Assembly: GCA_035280425.1 (NCBI GenBank)
Contig: DATEFW010000032.1
Span: 1 to 64,000 of the forward strand
DNA: 64,000 bases
Reading direction: 5' to 3'
From: QHXW01 sp035280425
GTDB lineage: Bacteria; Acidobacteriota; Terriglobia; Bryobacterales; Bryobacteraceae
This document shows, in pieces, positions 56,472 to 64,000 of the stretch. Position numbers and translations under genes: made by a program. The notes beneath the pieces are model-generated. The model worked only from the letters and a program-made list of their open reading frames with translations, was not told the origin of the DNA and did not search any database. How positions within the stretch are numbered: the stretch's first letter is position 1; every line of letters starts with the position of its first letter.

Positions 56472-56862
56472 CACCGGCGCTCACTTCTACGCCGACGCAA
56501 ATATGATGCGTGATGCCCTCGCGCGGCAGCGTGCTTTCAACGTCATTCACTTCGCTACGTCCTATAAGTTCGATATTTTTCCGGCTGGGTCTGACCCGTA
56601 TACCAAGAGCCAGTTCGAAAGGCGGCAACTGCGACAGTTCATTGTTGAGAGCGAAGAAGTTCAGTTCCAGGTGGCCAGCGCAGAAGACACGATCCTCAGC
56701 AAACTGCTCTGGTACAAAGCGGGGGCTGGTGTTTCCGAGCAGCAGTGGCGCGACGTTTTGAGCATTTTGGAAATGCAGAGGGAACGGCTTGACCGGGAAT
56801 ATCTTCGCGAATGGGCGGAGCGTCTGGGCGTGCGGGACCTGCTCGACCGGGCGTTGCACTGA
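56437..56862 (+). pseudogene. N-terminally truncated nucleotidyltransferase-like protein
   Basis: The 141-residue frame (GTG at 56437) begins inside the preceding gene, and the first about 12 residues are non-conserved. From HFYADANMMRDALARQRAFN onward it matches the C-terminal two thirds of AbiEii/DUF6036-type nucleotidyltransferase-like proteins (VASAEDTILSKLLWYKAGAG, LREWAERLGVRDLL). The expected N-terminal catalytic region with the GS...DxD motif is absent, and there is no room for it before the upstream gene. It is probably a deletion remnant. Confidence 0.65.
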
Positions 56863-56915
56863 GTGCCGCTCCACGAAAGCCCTGCCGCGCCATACGGTAA
56901 ACTATCCCTCTACCA

Positions 56916-57587
56916 ATGCCCCGCCCGCTGCGCCGCCGGTTCCTCACTCTTTCCGCCACCACGCTTGGCGGCCTGCTGGTCTACACGCTCGACCGCAAGC
57001 CCGCGCGCGTCCACGCCCAGTCGGGCGTCATCAAAGTCCCGCTCCGCTTCTTCACGGAAGAGGAAGCCCTGACCATCGCCGCGGCGGCCGCGCGCATTTT
57101 CCCGAGCGACGAATCCGGCCCCGGCGCGACGGAGGCGGGTGTCGTCATCTACATCGATCGCCAGCTTGGGTCCGCCTATGGGCGCGATCATTACCGCTAC
57201 ACGCAGCCGCCCTTCACGGAGGGAATTCCCGAGCAGGGCTATCAGCGCAGCCAGACGCCGCGTGAGATTTACCGCGCCGGTCTCAAATCGCTCGGCCGGT
57301 TCCACGAGCTGAGCGTCGCCGACCAGGACGCCCGGCTCAAACAGATCGAGCACACGCTGTTTTTTTCGCTGCTGCGAACCCACACCATCGAAGGCATGTT
57401 CTGCGATCCGATGCACGGCGGCAACCGCGACCTGATCGGCTGGCAGCTCATCGGGTTCCCCGGCCCGCGCATGGGTTATTTGGACGAAGTCGATCAATAC
57501 AATGGCCGTGCGTTTCGCCCCAAGCCCGCGAGCCTCGCGCAAGTTCTGGGCCGCCCGGTGCGGCCTTCTGAGGACACCGAGCCGTGA
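56916..57587 (+). CDS. Gluconate 2-dehydrogenase subunit 3-family protein
   Basis: A 223-residue protein with a twin-arginine-like signal (RPLRRRFLTLSATTLGGLLV). The body carries the subunit-3 pattern: FTEEEALTIAAAAARIFPSD, a YIDRQLGSAYGRDHYRYTQP block, and a GMFCDPMHGGNRDLIGWQLI end that is highly conserved in the family. These small subunits chaperone export of the partner GMC flavoprotein to the periplasm. It overlaps the flavoprotein gene by four bases. Confidence 0.88.
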   Translation: MPRPLRRRFLTLSATTLGGLLVYTLDRKPARVHAQSGVIKVPLRFFTEEEALTIAAAAARIFPSDESGPGATEAGVVIYIDRQLGSAYGRDHYRYTQPPFTEGIPEQGYQRSQTPREIYRAGLKSLGRFHELSVADQDARLKQIEHTLFFSLLRTHTIEGMFCDPMHGGNRDLIGWQLIGFPGPRMGYLDEVDQYNGRAFRPKPASLAQVLGRPVRPSEDTEP

Positions 57588-59329
57588 AGAAGCTTCCGCC
57601 CGTCGATGTGGTGATCGTGGGCGCCGGCTGGACCGGCCTGCTTATGGCCAAGGAACTGGCGTCCCGCACTCCGCTCAAGATTCTGGCGCTCGAGCGCGGC
57701 GGCGAGCGCAAAACCCGCGATTATTTCGACGACATGGATGAGCTCGATTACGCGATCCGGCTGCGCATGATGCAGCCCATTCGCGACGAGACCGTCACCT
57801 TCCGTCATTCGATGCGCGATCGCGCGCTGCCGGTTCGCCAGTACGGCTCGTTTTTGCCCGGCACTGGCGTCGGCGGCGCGGGCGAGCACTGGAGCGGCAT
57901 CTCGTACCGCTATTACCCGCACGATTTCCGGCGCCTTTCTGAGATCGTCGAAAAATACGGTCGCGACCGGCTGCCCGAAGATGCCGCCATCGAGGATTGG
58001 CCCGTCAGCTACGGCGATATCGAGCCGTACTACGATCGCGTCGAGCGCCTGATGGGTATCTCGGGAAAAGCGGGAAATCTCGGCGGCCGCAAAATCGAGG
58101 ACGGTAACGTTTTCGAAGGCCCGCGCAGTGCGGAATTTCCCACGCCGCCGATGAAAATGCCATACCTTGCGGCGCTCTTCCGCGACGCCGCGCGTTCGCT
58201 CGGCTGGCATCCCTTCCCCATGCCCGCCGCGACAACGAGCGTTCCCTACACCAATCCGGACGGCATCGCCCGCGCCGGCTGTTCCTACTGCGGCTTCTGC
58301 GAGCGCTACGGCTGCATGATCGGCGCGAAAGCCCAGCCCACCAACACGCTGATGCCCGTGCTGGCGCATCGCAACAATTTCGAACTGCGAACCGGCGCCT
58401 GGGTCCGGCGCATTAGTGTGGAAGGCGGTCGCGCGCGCGGCGTCGAGTACGTCGATTCCCGCGGCGAGCAGGTTTTTCAGCCGGCCGATCTGGTCTTCCT
58501 CGCTTCCTGGACGCTCAACAACACTCGCCTGCTGCTGCTTTCGCAGATCGGCGAGCCCTACGATCCCGAAACCGGAAAAGGGAACGTGGGCCGCAACCTG
58601 ACCCACCAGGTCTCGACCGCCGCGGCTACCGTGTTTTTCGACCAGCCGCTCAACCGGTTCATGGGCGCCGGGTCGGCCGGGGTGGCGGTCGGCGATTTCG
58701 ACGTTCTGGATCACAGCCGGCTCGATTTCCTGAGCGGCGGCACTATCTATACTGTTTGCTATGGTTTCCGGCCGATGGCCAATTTCGGGGTGGTTCCGGC
58801 GGGCGTGCGCCCCCGGTGGGGTTCGGAATGGAAGAAAGCGGCCCTCCATTATTACGACCGGACCGGCCGTATCTCGTTCTATGGAGAGCACTTCGCCTAT
58901 CGCGGCAACTATATGGATTTAGACCCGGTTTACAAGGATTGCCACGGCGACCCGCTCCTCCGTCTGACCCTTGACTGGCGCGACAACGAGCGCCGCATGA
59001 CCGAATTTATGACGGCGCGGGCGGTCGAGATCGGTCGCAAGATGGGCGCCCGTGAGGTTACGCCATTCCCAGGACTTAAACGGTACGAAGCCACCCGGTA
59101 CCAGGGGACCCATATCCAGGGAGGCACAATTATAGGTGCAAATGAGACCCGATCTGTGGTAAATAGGTACTTGCAGCATTGGCGGGTTCCGAACCTGTTT
59201 ATGCTGGGCGCCTCGGCCTTTCCGCAGAACCCTTCCGGTAACCCAACGTTGACTGCGGCAGCCCTCACATTACTGGCGGCCGACGCCGTCGTGAATAGGT
59301 ATCTAAAGCGCCCGTCTTTATTGGCATAA
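57584..59329 (+). CDS. GMC-type oxidoreductase (gluconate 2-dehydrogenase flavoprotein-like)
   Basis: A 581-residue FAD enzyme. The N-terminal dinucleotide fold is VDVVIVGAGWTGLLMAKELA; the flavin-attachment loop is GSFLPGTGVGGAGEHWSGIS; four cysteines in CSYCGFCERYGCM resemble a metal site; and the C-terminal GMC_oxred block includes THIQGGTIIGANETR and LFMLGASAFPQNPSGNPTLT. It lacks its own signal and probably travels with the subunit-3 protein. The usual cytochrome c partner is not adjacent, so the electron acceptor must be elsewhere. The substrate could be a sugar acid or a polyol. Confidence 0.9.
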   Translation: MKKLPPVDVVIVGAGWTGLLMAKELASRTPLKILALERGGERKTRDYFDDMDELDYAIRLRMMQPIRDETVTFRHSMRDRALPVRQYGSFLPGTGVGGAGEHWSGISYRYYPHDFRRLSEIVEKYGRDRLPEDAAIEDWPVSYGDIEPYYDRVERLMGISGKAGNLGGRKIEDGNVFEGPRSAEFPTPPMKMPYLAALFRDAARSLGWHPFPMPAATTSVPYTNPDGIARAGCSYCGFCERYGCMIGAKAQPTNTLMPVLAHRNNFELRTGAWVRRISVEGGRARGVEYVDSRGEQVFQPADLVFLASWTLNNTRLLLLSQIGEPYDPETGKGNVGRNLTHQVSTAAATVFFDQPLNRFMGAGSAGVAVGDFDVLDHSRLDFLSGGTIYTVCYGFRPMANFGVVPAGVRPRWGSEWKKAALHYYDRTGRISFYGEHFAYRGNYMDLDPVYKDCHGDPLLRLTLDWRDNERRMTEFMTARAVEIGRKMGAREVTPFPGLKRYEATRYQGTHIQGGTIIGANETRSVVNRYLQHWRVPNLFMLGASAFPQNPSGNPTLTAAALTLLAADAVVNRYLKRPSLLA

Positions 59330-59372
59330 TTACTTTTCGCGCACTGACCCTTCAAGGAGCAACCAATTCCCC

Positions 59373-59870
59373 ATGGACGACGATCGTAAGTACCGGCAGC
59401 GGGGCTATATGGACTCAGACCGCCCGGACCACCGGTCCGAGCGCAACGGCGACGAGCGGCCAAGACCGCAAGGACCGCGCCCGCCGATCGATGTAACCGG
59501 ACCGCGCCTGCCGCGGCTGGTTCAGGCAGTGACCGCATCGCGGTGCTTCAACTGCTCCACGCAGCTTGCGAACGGCATCGACTTCAACGGCAAATGCCCG
59601 AAGTGCGGCGCCGACCTGCACTGCTGCAAACAGTGCGCGCACTTCGAGCCTTCCACGCGCTTCCAGTGCTTGAAGCCCATTCCGGTGCGCATCGCCGTGA
59701 AAGACAAGGCCAACGACTGCAACCTGTTCGGCCCGCGTGTCACGGTGGCGCGGGATGCATCGCCGGCAGCGGCTCCGCCTGCGCCATCCCCGAACGGGCA
59801 ACAAGGCCCGCGCAACCCGAACGACGCACGCAGCGCGTTCGATGCGCTGTTCAAGAAACCGCAGTCCTGA
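59373..59870 (+). CDS. Zinc-ribbon hypothetical protein
   Basis: A 165-residue hydrophilic protein. A Pro/Arg/Asp-rich N-terminus (1-50) leads to a cysteine-rich core with four CxxC-like pairs: CFNC, CPKC, CCKQC and FQC, plus a later NDCNLFGP. This suggests two zinc sites. The C-terminus (NDARSAFDALFKKPQS) is a short helix. It resembles uncharacterised acidobacterial zinc-ribbon proteins. It starts 44 bases after the GMC gene; no function is known. Confidence 0.75.
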   Translation: MDDDRKYRQRGYMDSDRPDHRSERNGDERPRPQGPRPPIDVTGPRLPRLVQAVTASRCFNCSTQLANGIDFNGKCPKCGADLHCCKQCAHFEPSTRFQCLKPIPVRIAVKDKANDCNLFGPRVTVARDASPAAAPPAPSPNGQQGPRNPNDARSAFDALFKKPQS

Positions 59871-59891
59871 ACGGCACTAGCGGATCCCACC

Positions 59892-60761
59892 TCAATTCGG
59901 ATTGATGTAGCGGTAGAGCACGCGTAATTCACGGTACGCCGCCGGCATCGTGTCTCGTGAAAAAATCACGGTATCCGGCGCGGCGCGCTCGATGCCCGGG
60001 AACGCCTCGGCGATGTCCGGGACCAGCACGTTATTGAACTGCATCTCGACGCGATAGGACGCAGCGCGTTCCCGGTTGAGTTTGCGCGCCGCCGCGACCG
60101 ACTCGCGTGCCGCCGTTTCGATCTCCTGGTGCACGCGTTCGAGCGGCATCAGCTCTACAGCCCGGGAATTGATGGCGCGCTTCACCACGACGCCGCGAGC
60201 GCCGGTCGCCACCTGGCGCACCTGTTCCACCGCGACATCATCGCCGGTGACGAGAACAACCGGAACGCCATACCACGCGGCGAGAATGGTGTTCAATCCG
60301 CCTTCGCCCACCGAACGGCCGTTGATGCGCAGGTCGCGGATCGTATCCTCACCGGTGTGGGCAAAAACTCCGCGGGGACTGCCGGCTTGCGCGTGATAAC
60401 CAATGAAGAGAACGGCGTCGAAAGATTCGTCGAGACCCTCCATCATGCCGACGCGCTTGAAGCTGTGGGTGATGAGACGCGCCGCCGGGTTAAGATCTTC
60501 GGGCAGCAAGTTGCGCATATCGCCGTGCGAGTCGTTGACTACAATCTCGGTTGCGCCGGCCGCCATAGCGCCCCGGATTGCGGCATTCGTATCCTCGGCC
60601 ATCAATTTGCGCGAGCGCCCGTATTCGCGCGCGCCGGAGGACAACTGATCGTAACCCGAGATGCCGCTGATGCCCTCCATATCCACAGAGATGTAGATTT
60701 TTTTGGCGGCCTGCGCGGAGAGCAAGCCGGACGCACCCAGGAACAAGAGCATCCATCGCAT
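59892..60761 (-). CDS. M55-family D-aminopeptidase (DppA-like), exported
   Basis: A 289-residue protein from the ATG at 60761, which gives a signal peptide (MRWMLLFLGASGLLSAQ); a longer frame to 60857 overlaps the tolC-like gene. Metal-ligand motifs of M55 peptidases are present: SVDMEGISGI, DSHGDMRN, LFIGYHAQAG and VFAHTGEDT. The family removes D-amino acids from peptides, for example in peptidoglycan recycling. Unlike cytoplasmic DppA, this one appears exported. Confidence 0.88.
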   Translation of the reverse strand: MRWMLLFLGASGLLSAQAAKKIYISVDMEGISGISGYDQLSSGAREYGRSRKLMAEDTNAAIRGAMAAGATEIVVNDSHGDMRNLLPEDLNPAARLITHSFKRVGMMEGLDESFDAVLFIGYHAQAGSPRGVFAHTGEDTIRDLRINGRSVGEGGLNTILAAWYGVPVVLVTGDDVAVEQVRQVATGARGVVVKRAINSRAVELMPLERVHQEIETAARESVAAARKLNRERAASYRVEMQFNNVLVPDIAEAFPGIERAAPDTVIFSRDTMPAAYRELRVLYRYINPN

Positions 60762-60813
60762 CCCGACATGGTAGGACAGGCTGCTGCAACTGTCTATTGC
60801 GAACGAAATGCGG

Positions 60814-62469
60814 TCAGCGCACTTTGGGCGTTTCGACCACCATCCCCAGGCCGTCAAGCAAGGTCCAGTTCGCGCGCTTGTAGTTGATGAGGGCTCGCTG
60901 GTAGCTGGTGTATGCGTTGACGAGTGAGCTTTCGACCGCAGCCAGGCTGCTTTGCGCCTGCAAAACTTCGAAAGCGGTGACGCCGCCGAGCTCGTATTTC
61001 TGCTGCTCGGCTTCCACGTTTTTTTGCGAGAGATCGCGCGCCACTTTCGCGGCGTCGATCTGGTTGGAGGCCATTTCGAGCTGGTTGCGCGCCAGCTTCA
61101 CGTCCTGGATCACCTGCTGCTCAAGCTGGCGCTGCTGATACTCGTCGCGCGCTTTGCTCACCAGCGCGTCGGCGAGCGAGGCCTCAGCGGCGCTCGAGCG
61201 TATGGGAAACGTAAGCTGCAAAGCGAAACCATAGAATGGCGCGCCGAAGCCGAACATCTGGCCGAGCGCATCGCCCAGGCCGCCCGGAATGAATTGCGAC
61301 GGGCCGATGTTGAGCGGGCTGGATACCGGCACCTGATTTCCGCCTAACCCGCTGGCGCCGCCGATGCCGCTCAAATCGAGGCGCGTCATCATCGAGTTGC
61401 GCGCCACGCGGGCGTTCAGCTCGTCGATCGAAGTCCGGCGCCGCGCCGAGCTCAGCTCCGGCCGGTCGTGGAGGGCCGCGGCAATCACGTCATTCAGCGG
61501 CTCGAGCGGCGCAAGCGCGGGCAGATTCGACGGATCGTCATCCAGCACGATTTCCGCATCGCGCGTTTCGGGCAGCAGATCCGCGCCGATCAGCCGCCGC
61601 AAGACGTCGAGTGAGTCGCGATACGCATACTGCGCCTGGATCACCGCGACTTTGCGCTGCGCGACCTGCGATTGCGATTGAAAAATATCGAGCCGCGGCA
61701 GCGCGCCCAAATCGAGGGCCATCCGGTCGCGCTCGTAGGATTTCTGCGCGAGATCGAGCGATTGCTGCGCCACCCGGATATTTTCGCGGACTTCGACGGC
61801 GTCCCAATATTGCCGCGCGGCATTGGCGACGAGATCGGCGATACGTGTCTCACTTTGCTCGGACATGATCACCAGTTGCGTGCGGGCGATGGCGAGCGGA
61901 GCGCGAAACTGGATGGCCGTGCGGTTTTGGAGCAGCGGCTGGGTGAACGAAAAGTTGAGCCCAGTAAAGATGCTCGGGTTGAAATACTGGAACTGACTGT
62001 TGTTGGAGGTGCGGGCGGCGCTGAAACCGAGATTGATGGATTGGCCGGTCGACAGCGTCTGCGTGTAGCCTAATTGCGAATTCTGACCAAGACTGCTCAG
62101 CGTTGAGGCGCCCTGAATCTGGCTGAAAGACGGCGAAACGTTGCGCAGCGTGTTGAACCCGGCAGTCAGGCTCGGATCGAAAGGCGCGTGTGCGCTCAAG
62201 ACGGCGTTTGCGGACGTCATTACGTCGAGGCGGGCGATATTGATCTCGGTATTATTGGCCAGCATCAGCGTAAGAAAATCTTTCAAGCGCAGGTGCAGCT
62301 TGCCATCCACCACGCGCTCGCGCACGCCTTCGATATTGCGGACGCGCACCGCCTGTCCGCGAAAGCGCTGCGTAAAAATTCCGGGGACCGGAAAAGCCGC
62401 GGCAGAGAGCGCCAGAGGGATCAATGCCAGAGGGAGCAACAAAAGCCACGCCCACACGCGTCTATTCAT
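60814..62469 (-). CDS. TolC-family outer-membrane efflux protein
   Basis: A 551-residue protein when started at the ATG at 62469, which overlaps the permease stop by eight bases; an upstream ATG at 62484 is also possible. A signal segment (about 1-25) is followed by the two OEP repeats typical of TolC: first DFLTLMLANNTEINIARLDV to LDLAQKSYERDRMALDLGAL, second DVIAAALHDRPELSSARRRT to QKYELGGVTAFEVLQAQSSL. A Gly-rich insertion (about 365-400) is unusual. With the downstream-transcribed permease and adaptor it forms a tripartite exporter. Confidence 0.9.
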   Translation of the reverse strand: MNRRVWAWLLLLPLALIPLALSAAAFPVPGIFTQRFRGQAVRVRNIEGVRERVVDGKLHLRLKDFLTLMLANNTEINIARLDVMTSANAVLSAHAPFDPSLTAGFNTLRNVSPSFSQIQGASTLSSLGQNSQLGYTQTLSTGQSINLGFSAARTSNNSQFQYFNPSIFTGLNFSFTQPLLQNRTAIQFRAPLAIARTQLVIMSEQSETRIADLVANAARQYWDAVEVRENIRVAQQSLDLAQKSYERDRMALDLGALPRLDIFQSQSQVAQRKVAVIQAQYAYRDSLDVLRRLIGADLLPETRDAEIVLDDDPSNLPALAPLEPLNDVIAAALHDRPELSSARRRTSIDELNARVARNSMMTRLDLSGIGGASGLGGNQVPVSSPLNIGPSQFIPGGLGDALGQMFGFGAPFYGFALQLTFPIRSSAAEASLADALVSKARDEYQQRQLEQQVIQDVKLARNQLEMASNQIDAAKVARDLSQKNVEAEQQKYELGGVTAFEVLQAQSSLAAVESSLVNAYTSYQRALINYKRANWTLLDGLGMVVETPKVR

Positions 62470-63715
62470 AGCGCAGCGCCTCAATGGGATCGATGCGCGA
62501 TGCCTTCATCGCCGGATAGATGCCGAAAACCAGCCCGACCGCCGCCGACACGCAGAACGCGATCAGAATCGACGAAGTCGTCACGATCGTTTTCCATTCG
62601 GCCGAGCGCGCAATCGCCCAGGAAAGAAAATAGCCGAACGCAATGCCGAGCAATCCTCCGGCAACCGAAATCAAAATCGATTCCATCAGAAACTGGCGCA
62701 CGATGTCGTTGCGGCGGGCGCCGGTGGCGCGGCGGATGCCGATCTCATGCGTGCGCTCGAGCACCGTGGCGAGCACGATATTCATGATCCCGATGCCGCC
62801 GACGAGCAGCGAAATCGCCGCGATCGCCACCATCACGTAGGTAAAAATCGTCTGCGTCCGCTGCTGCTCGGCCAGCAAGGCCGCCGGAATGGTGACGCGG
62901 AAATCCTGCACGTTGTGATGATCCGAGTTGATGATCGCGGTCACGACGCTGGCTGTCATGACGCTGTCGGCGCCGGATTTCAGCCGCAGGTCGATGCCGT
63001 CCAGCTCGTCTTTGAGGAAATTGTTGTCGGGGAATCGATACTGAAACGTGTTGAGCGGCGTGTAAATGAAGTTGTTGAGATTTTCGACCTGCGCGCCGGA
63101 TTTTCCGCCGGACTCCGGCAACTCGCCCAGCACGCCGATCACTTCCAGCCACGTATCGTTTACTTTGATAAATCTTCCGAGCGCTGGGCCGTACCCGAGC
63201 AAATCGACCTTGGCGCGCTCGCCTAAAACGCAGACCGAAGCGCTCGCAGCGTCGTCCAGCGCATCGAAGAAACGGCCTTCGGCGACCTGCAAATTATGAA
63301 TCTGCGCATACGACGGCCGCACGCCGTAAAGATCGGGAATATCGCGCGAGGCCTTGGGCAGCAGGCGCGCGGGATGCATGGAGCGGCGCGCCGAAATCGA
63401 TTCGAGCGTATCGACGTTGGCCTCGAGAATCCGCACATCGCGCTCGTTCAATCCGGGCGAAGAGCGGCGCCGCTGCTGCAATTCTTCTTCGCTGGTTGCC
63501 GGGCGCGAATCGACTAGCACGTTACGCACGCCTAACTGCTCGATGAATTCGAGCGACTCCTGGCGCGCGCCGGCCCCGATCGCCAGCATCCCGATTACCG
63601 CGCCCACGCCGAACACGATGCCCAGCGCCGTCAGCAGCGTGCGTGTCTTCTGGCCGCGCAGATTTTCGAATGCCAGCAGCAGGTCGGAAAAATAGCGGCG
63701 CACTGCGTGGATCAT
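62462..63715 (-). CDS. MacB-like ABC transporter permease
   Basis: A 417-residue permease with an N-terminal membrane segment (about 20-45), a large MacB_PCD periplasmic domain (about 50-260; LQVAEGRFFDALDDAASASV and VNDTWLEVIGVLGEL) and a C-terminal FtsX domain with three membrane segments (AIAAISLLVGGIGIMNIVLA, then a GLLGIAFGYFLSWAI, then FCVSAAVGLVFGIYPAMKAS). The ending IDPIEALRYE is a family hallmark. No ATPase domain is fused, so it must be encoded nearby, outside the window. It overlaps the adaptor by four bases and tolC by eight. Confidence 0.92.
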   Translation of the reverse strand: MIHAVRRYFSDLLLAFENLRGQKTRTLLTALGIVFGVGAVIGMLAIGAGARQESLEFIEQLGVRNVLVDSRPATSEEELQQRRRSSPGLNERDVRILEANVDTLESISARRSMHPARLLPKASRDIPDLYGVRPSYAQIHNLQVAEGRFFDALDDAASASVCVLGERAKVDLLGYGPALGRFIKVNDTWLEVIGVLGELPESGGKSGAQVENLNNFIYTPLNTFQYRFPDNNFLKDELDGIDLRLKSGADSVMTASVVTAIINSDHHNVQDFRVTIPAALLAEQQRTQTIFTYVMVAIAAISLLVGGIGIMNIVLATVLERTHEIGIRRATGARRNDIVRQFLMESILISVAGGLLGIAFGYFLSWAIARSAEWKTIVTTSSILIAFCVSAAVGLVFGIYPAMKASRIDPIEALRYE

Positions 63716-64000
63716 CTTGCGATCGCTTTCATCGCGCCCGAGGGCGCGGACTTCTCTTTCTTCACCTGTTCGGGACTGGTGAGCGCGACGACCTGGCCCT
63801 CCGAGAGTCCCGTGAGCGCCACGCGGCTTTCACTGCGCCGCAGCAGCTTGATATCCGCCGGAACGAAGCTCGCGCCCGCCCGCACGTATGCGAACGTGCG
63901 CCCATCGCTTTCAAACACAGACTGCGCCGGCACCCACAGCACGTTTTTGAGCACGTCGGTGGTGATGGTCACCATACCGCTCATGCCCGGCCGCAGCTCG
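63712..64000 (-). CDS. HlyD/RND-type periplasmic adaptor subunit (5' part outside window)
   Basis: Only the C-terminal about 95 residues are present; the frame is open to base 64000. The visible part has the adaptor beta-barrel and membrane-proximal pattern: RPGMSGMVTITTDVLKNVLW, VPAQSVFESDGRTFAYV, and ESRVALTGLSEGQVVALTSP. It leads the efflux operon (adaptor, permease, TolC), all on the minus strand. The tail is basic (KKEKSAPSGAMKAIAR). Confidence 0.85.
   Translation of the reverse strand, partial: ELRPGMSGMVTITTDVLKNVLWVPAQSVFESDGRTFAYVRAGASFVPADIKLLRRSESRVALTGLSEGQVVALTSPEQVKKEKSAPSGAMKAIAR

Overview
This 64 kb window looks like chromosome of an Acidobacteriota bacterium, most likely of the Solibacter/Bryobacter branch. 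The pointers are high GC content, a secreted protein with the TIGR03437-type domain typical of that branch, many paralogous two-component proteins, eukaryotic-like Ser/Thr kinases, and a PilMNOP/GspE/GspF assembly locus. This placement is inferred from gene content alone. There are no phage, IS, CRISPR or rRNA features. One tRNA, Arg(CCU), lies at 15186-15262.

Layout. 1-5.5 kb (minus): a TPR/outer-membrane protein translationally overlapped by a secreted TIM-barrel hydrolase that runs off the left edge, then a toxin-antitoxin remnant with a frameshifted toxin, and a hotdog thioesterase. 5.5-15.1 kb: mixed metabolic genes (TrpB2, DUF1801, a TIGR03437/beta-propeller/IPT protein, glutaryl-CoA dehydrogenase, a membrane-fused spermidine-synthase-like protein). 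15.2-28.4 kb: tRNA-Arg, lolA, gspF, DinB and a ceramidase-like protein, then a pseudokinase/active Ser/Thr kinase pair, a small zinc protein, and gspE-pilM-pilN-pilO-pilP plus an unusual pseudopilin with a long Pro/Gly tail. 28.5-34 kb: two tandem paralogous hybrid histidine kinases with a periplasmic OB-like sensor. 34-37.6 kb: secreted proteins, recX and an exported-looking methyltransferase. 37.9-49.3 kb: a five-gene, 11.4 kb signalling operon with no DNA-binding output. Its centre is a 1638-residue histidine kinase with 11 PAS domains, nine of them exact 124-residue units in an ABBBABBBA order. 49.3-54.2 kb (minus): GYD protein, FAH-family enzyme, aldehyde dehydrogenase, LemA, nucleotidyltransferase, TPM protein. 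54.3-64 kb: hslVU, a truncated nucleotidyltransferase-like gene, a GMC oxidoreductase pair, a zinc-ribbon protein, an M55 peptidase, and a TolC/MacB-like/HlyD efflux operon that runs off the right edge.

How they may work together. The gspF, gspE and pilMNOP genes encode the inner-membrane platform and motor of a type IV pilus or type II secretion-like machine. The kinase pair just upstream is a plausible regulator. The signalling operon resembles a multi-input phosphorelay in which three kinases share an almost identical catalytic core and feed free receiver domains. The most unusual features are the PAS array, the pseudokinase next to its intact paralogue, and several small genes that are easily missed.
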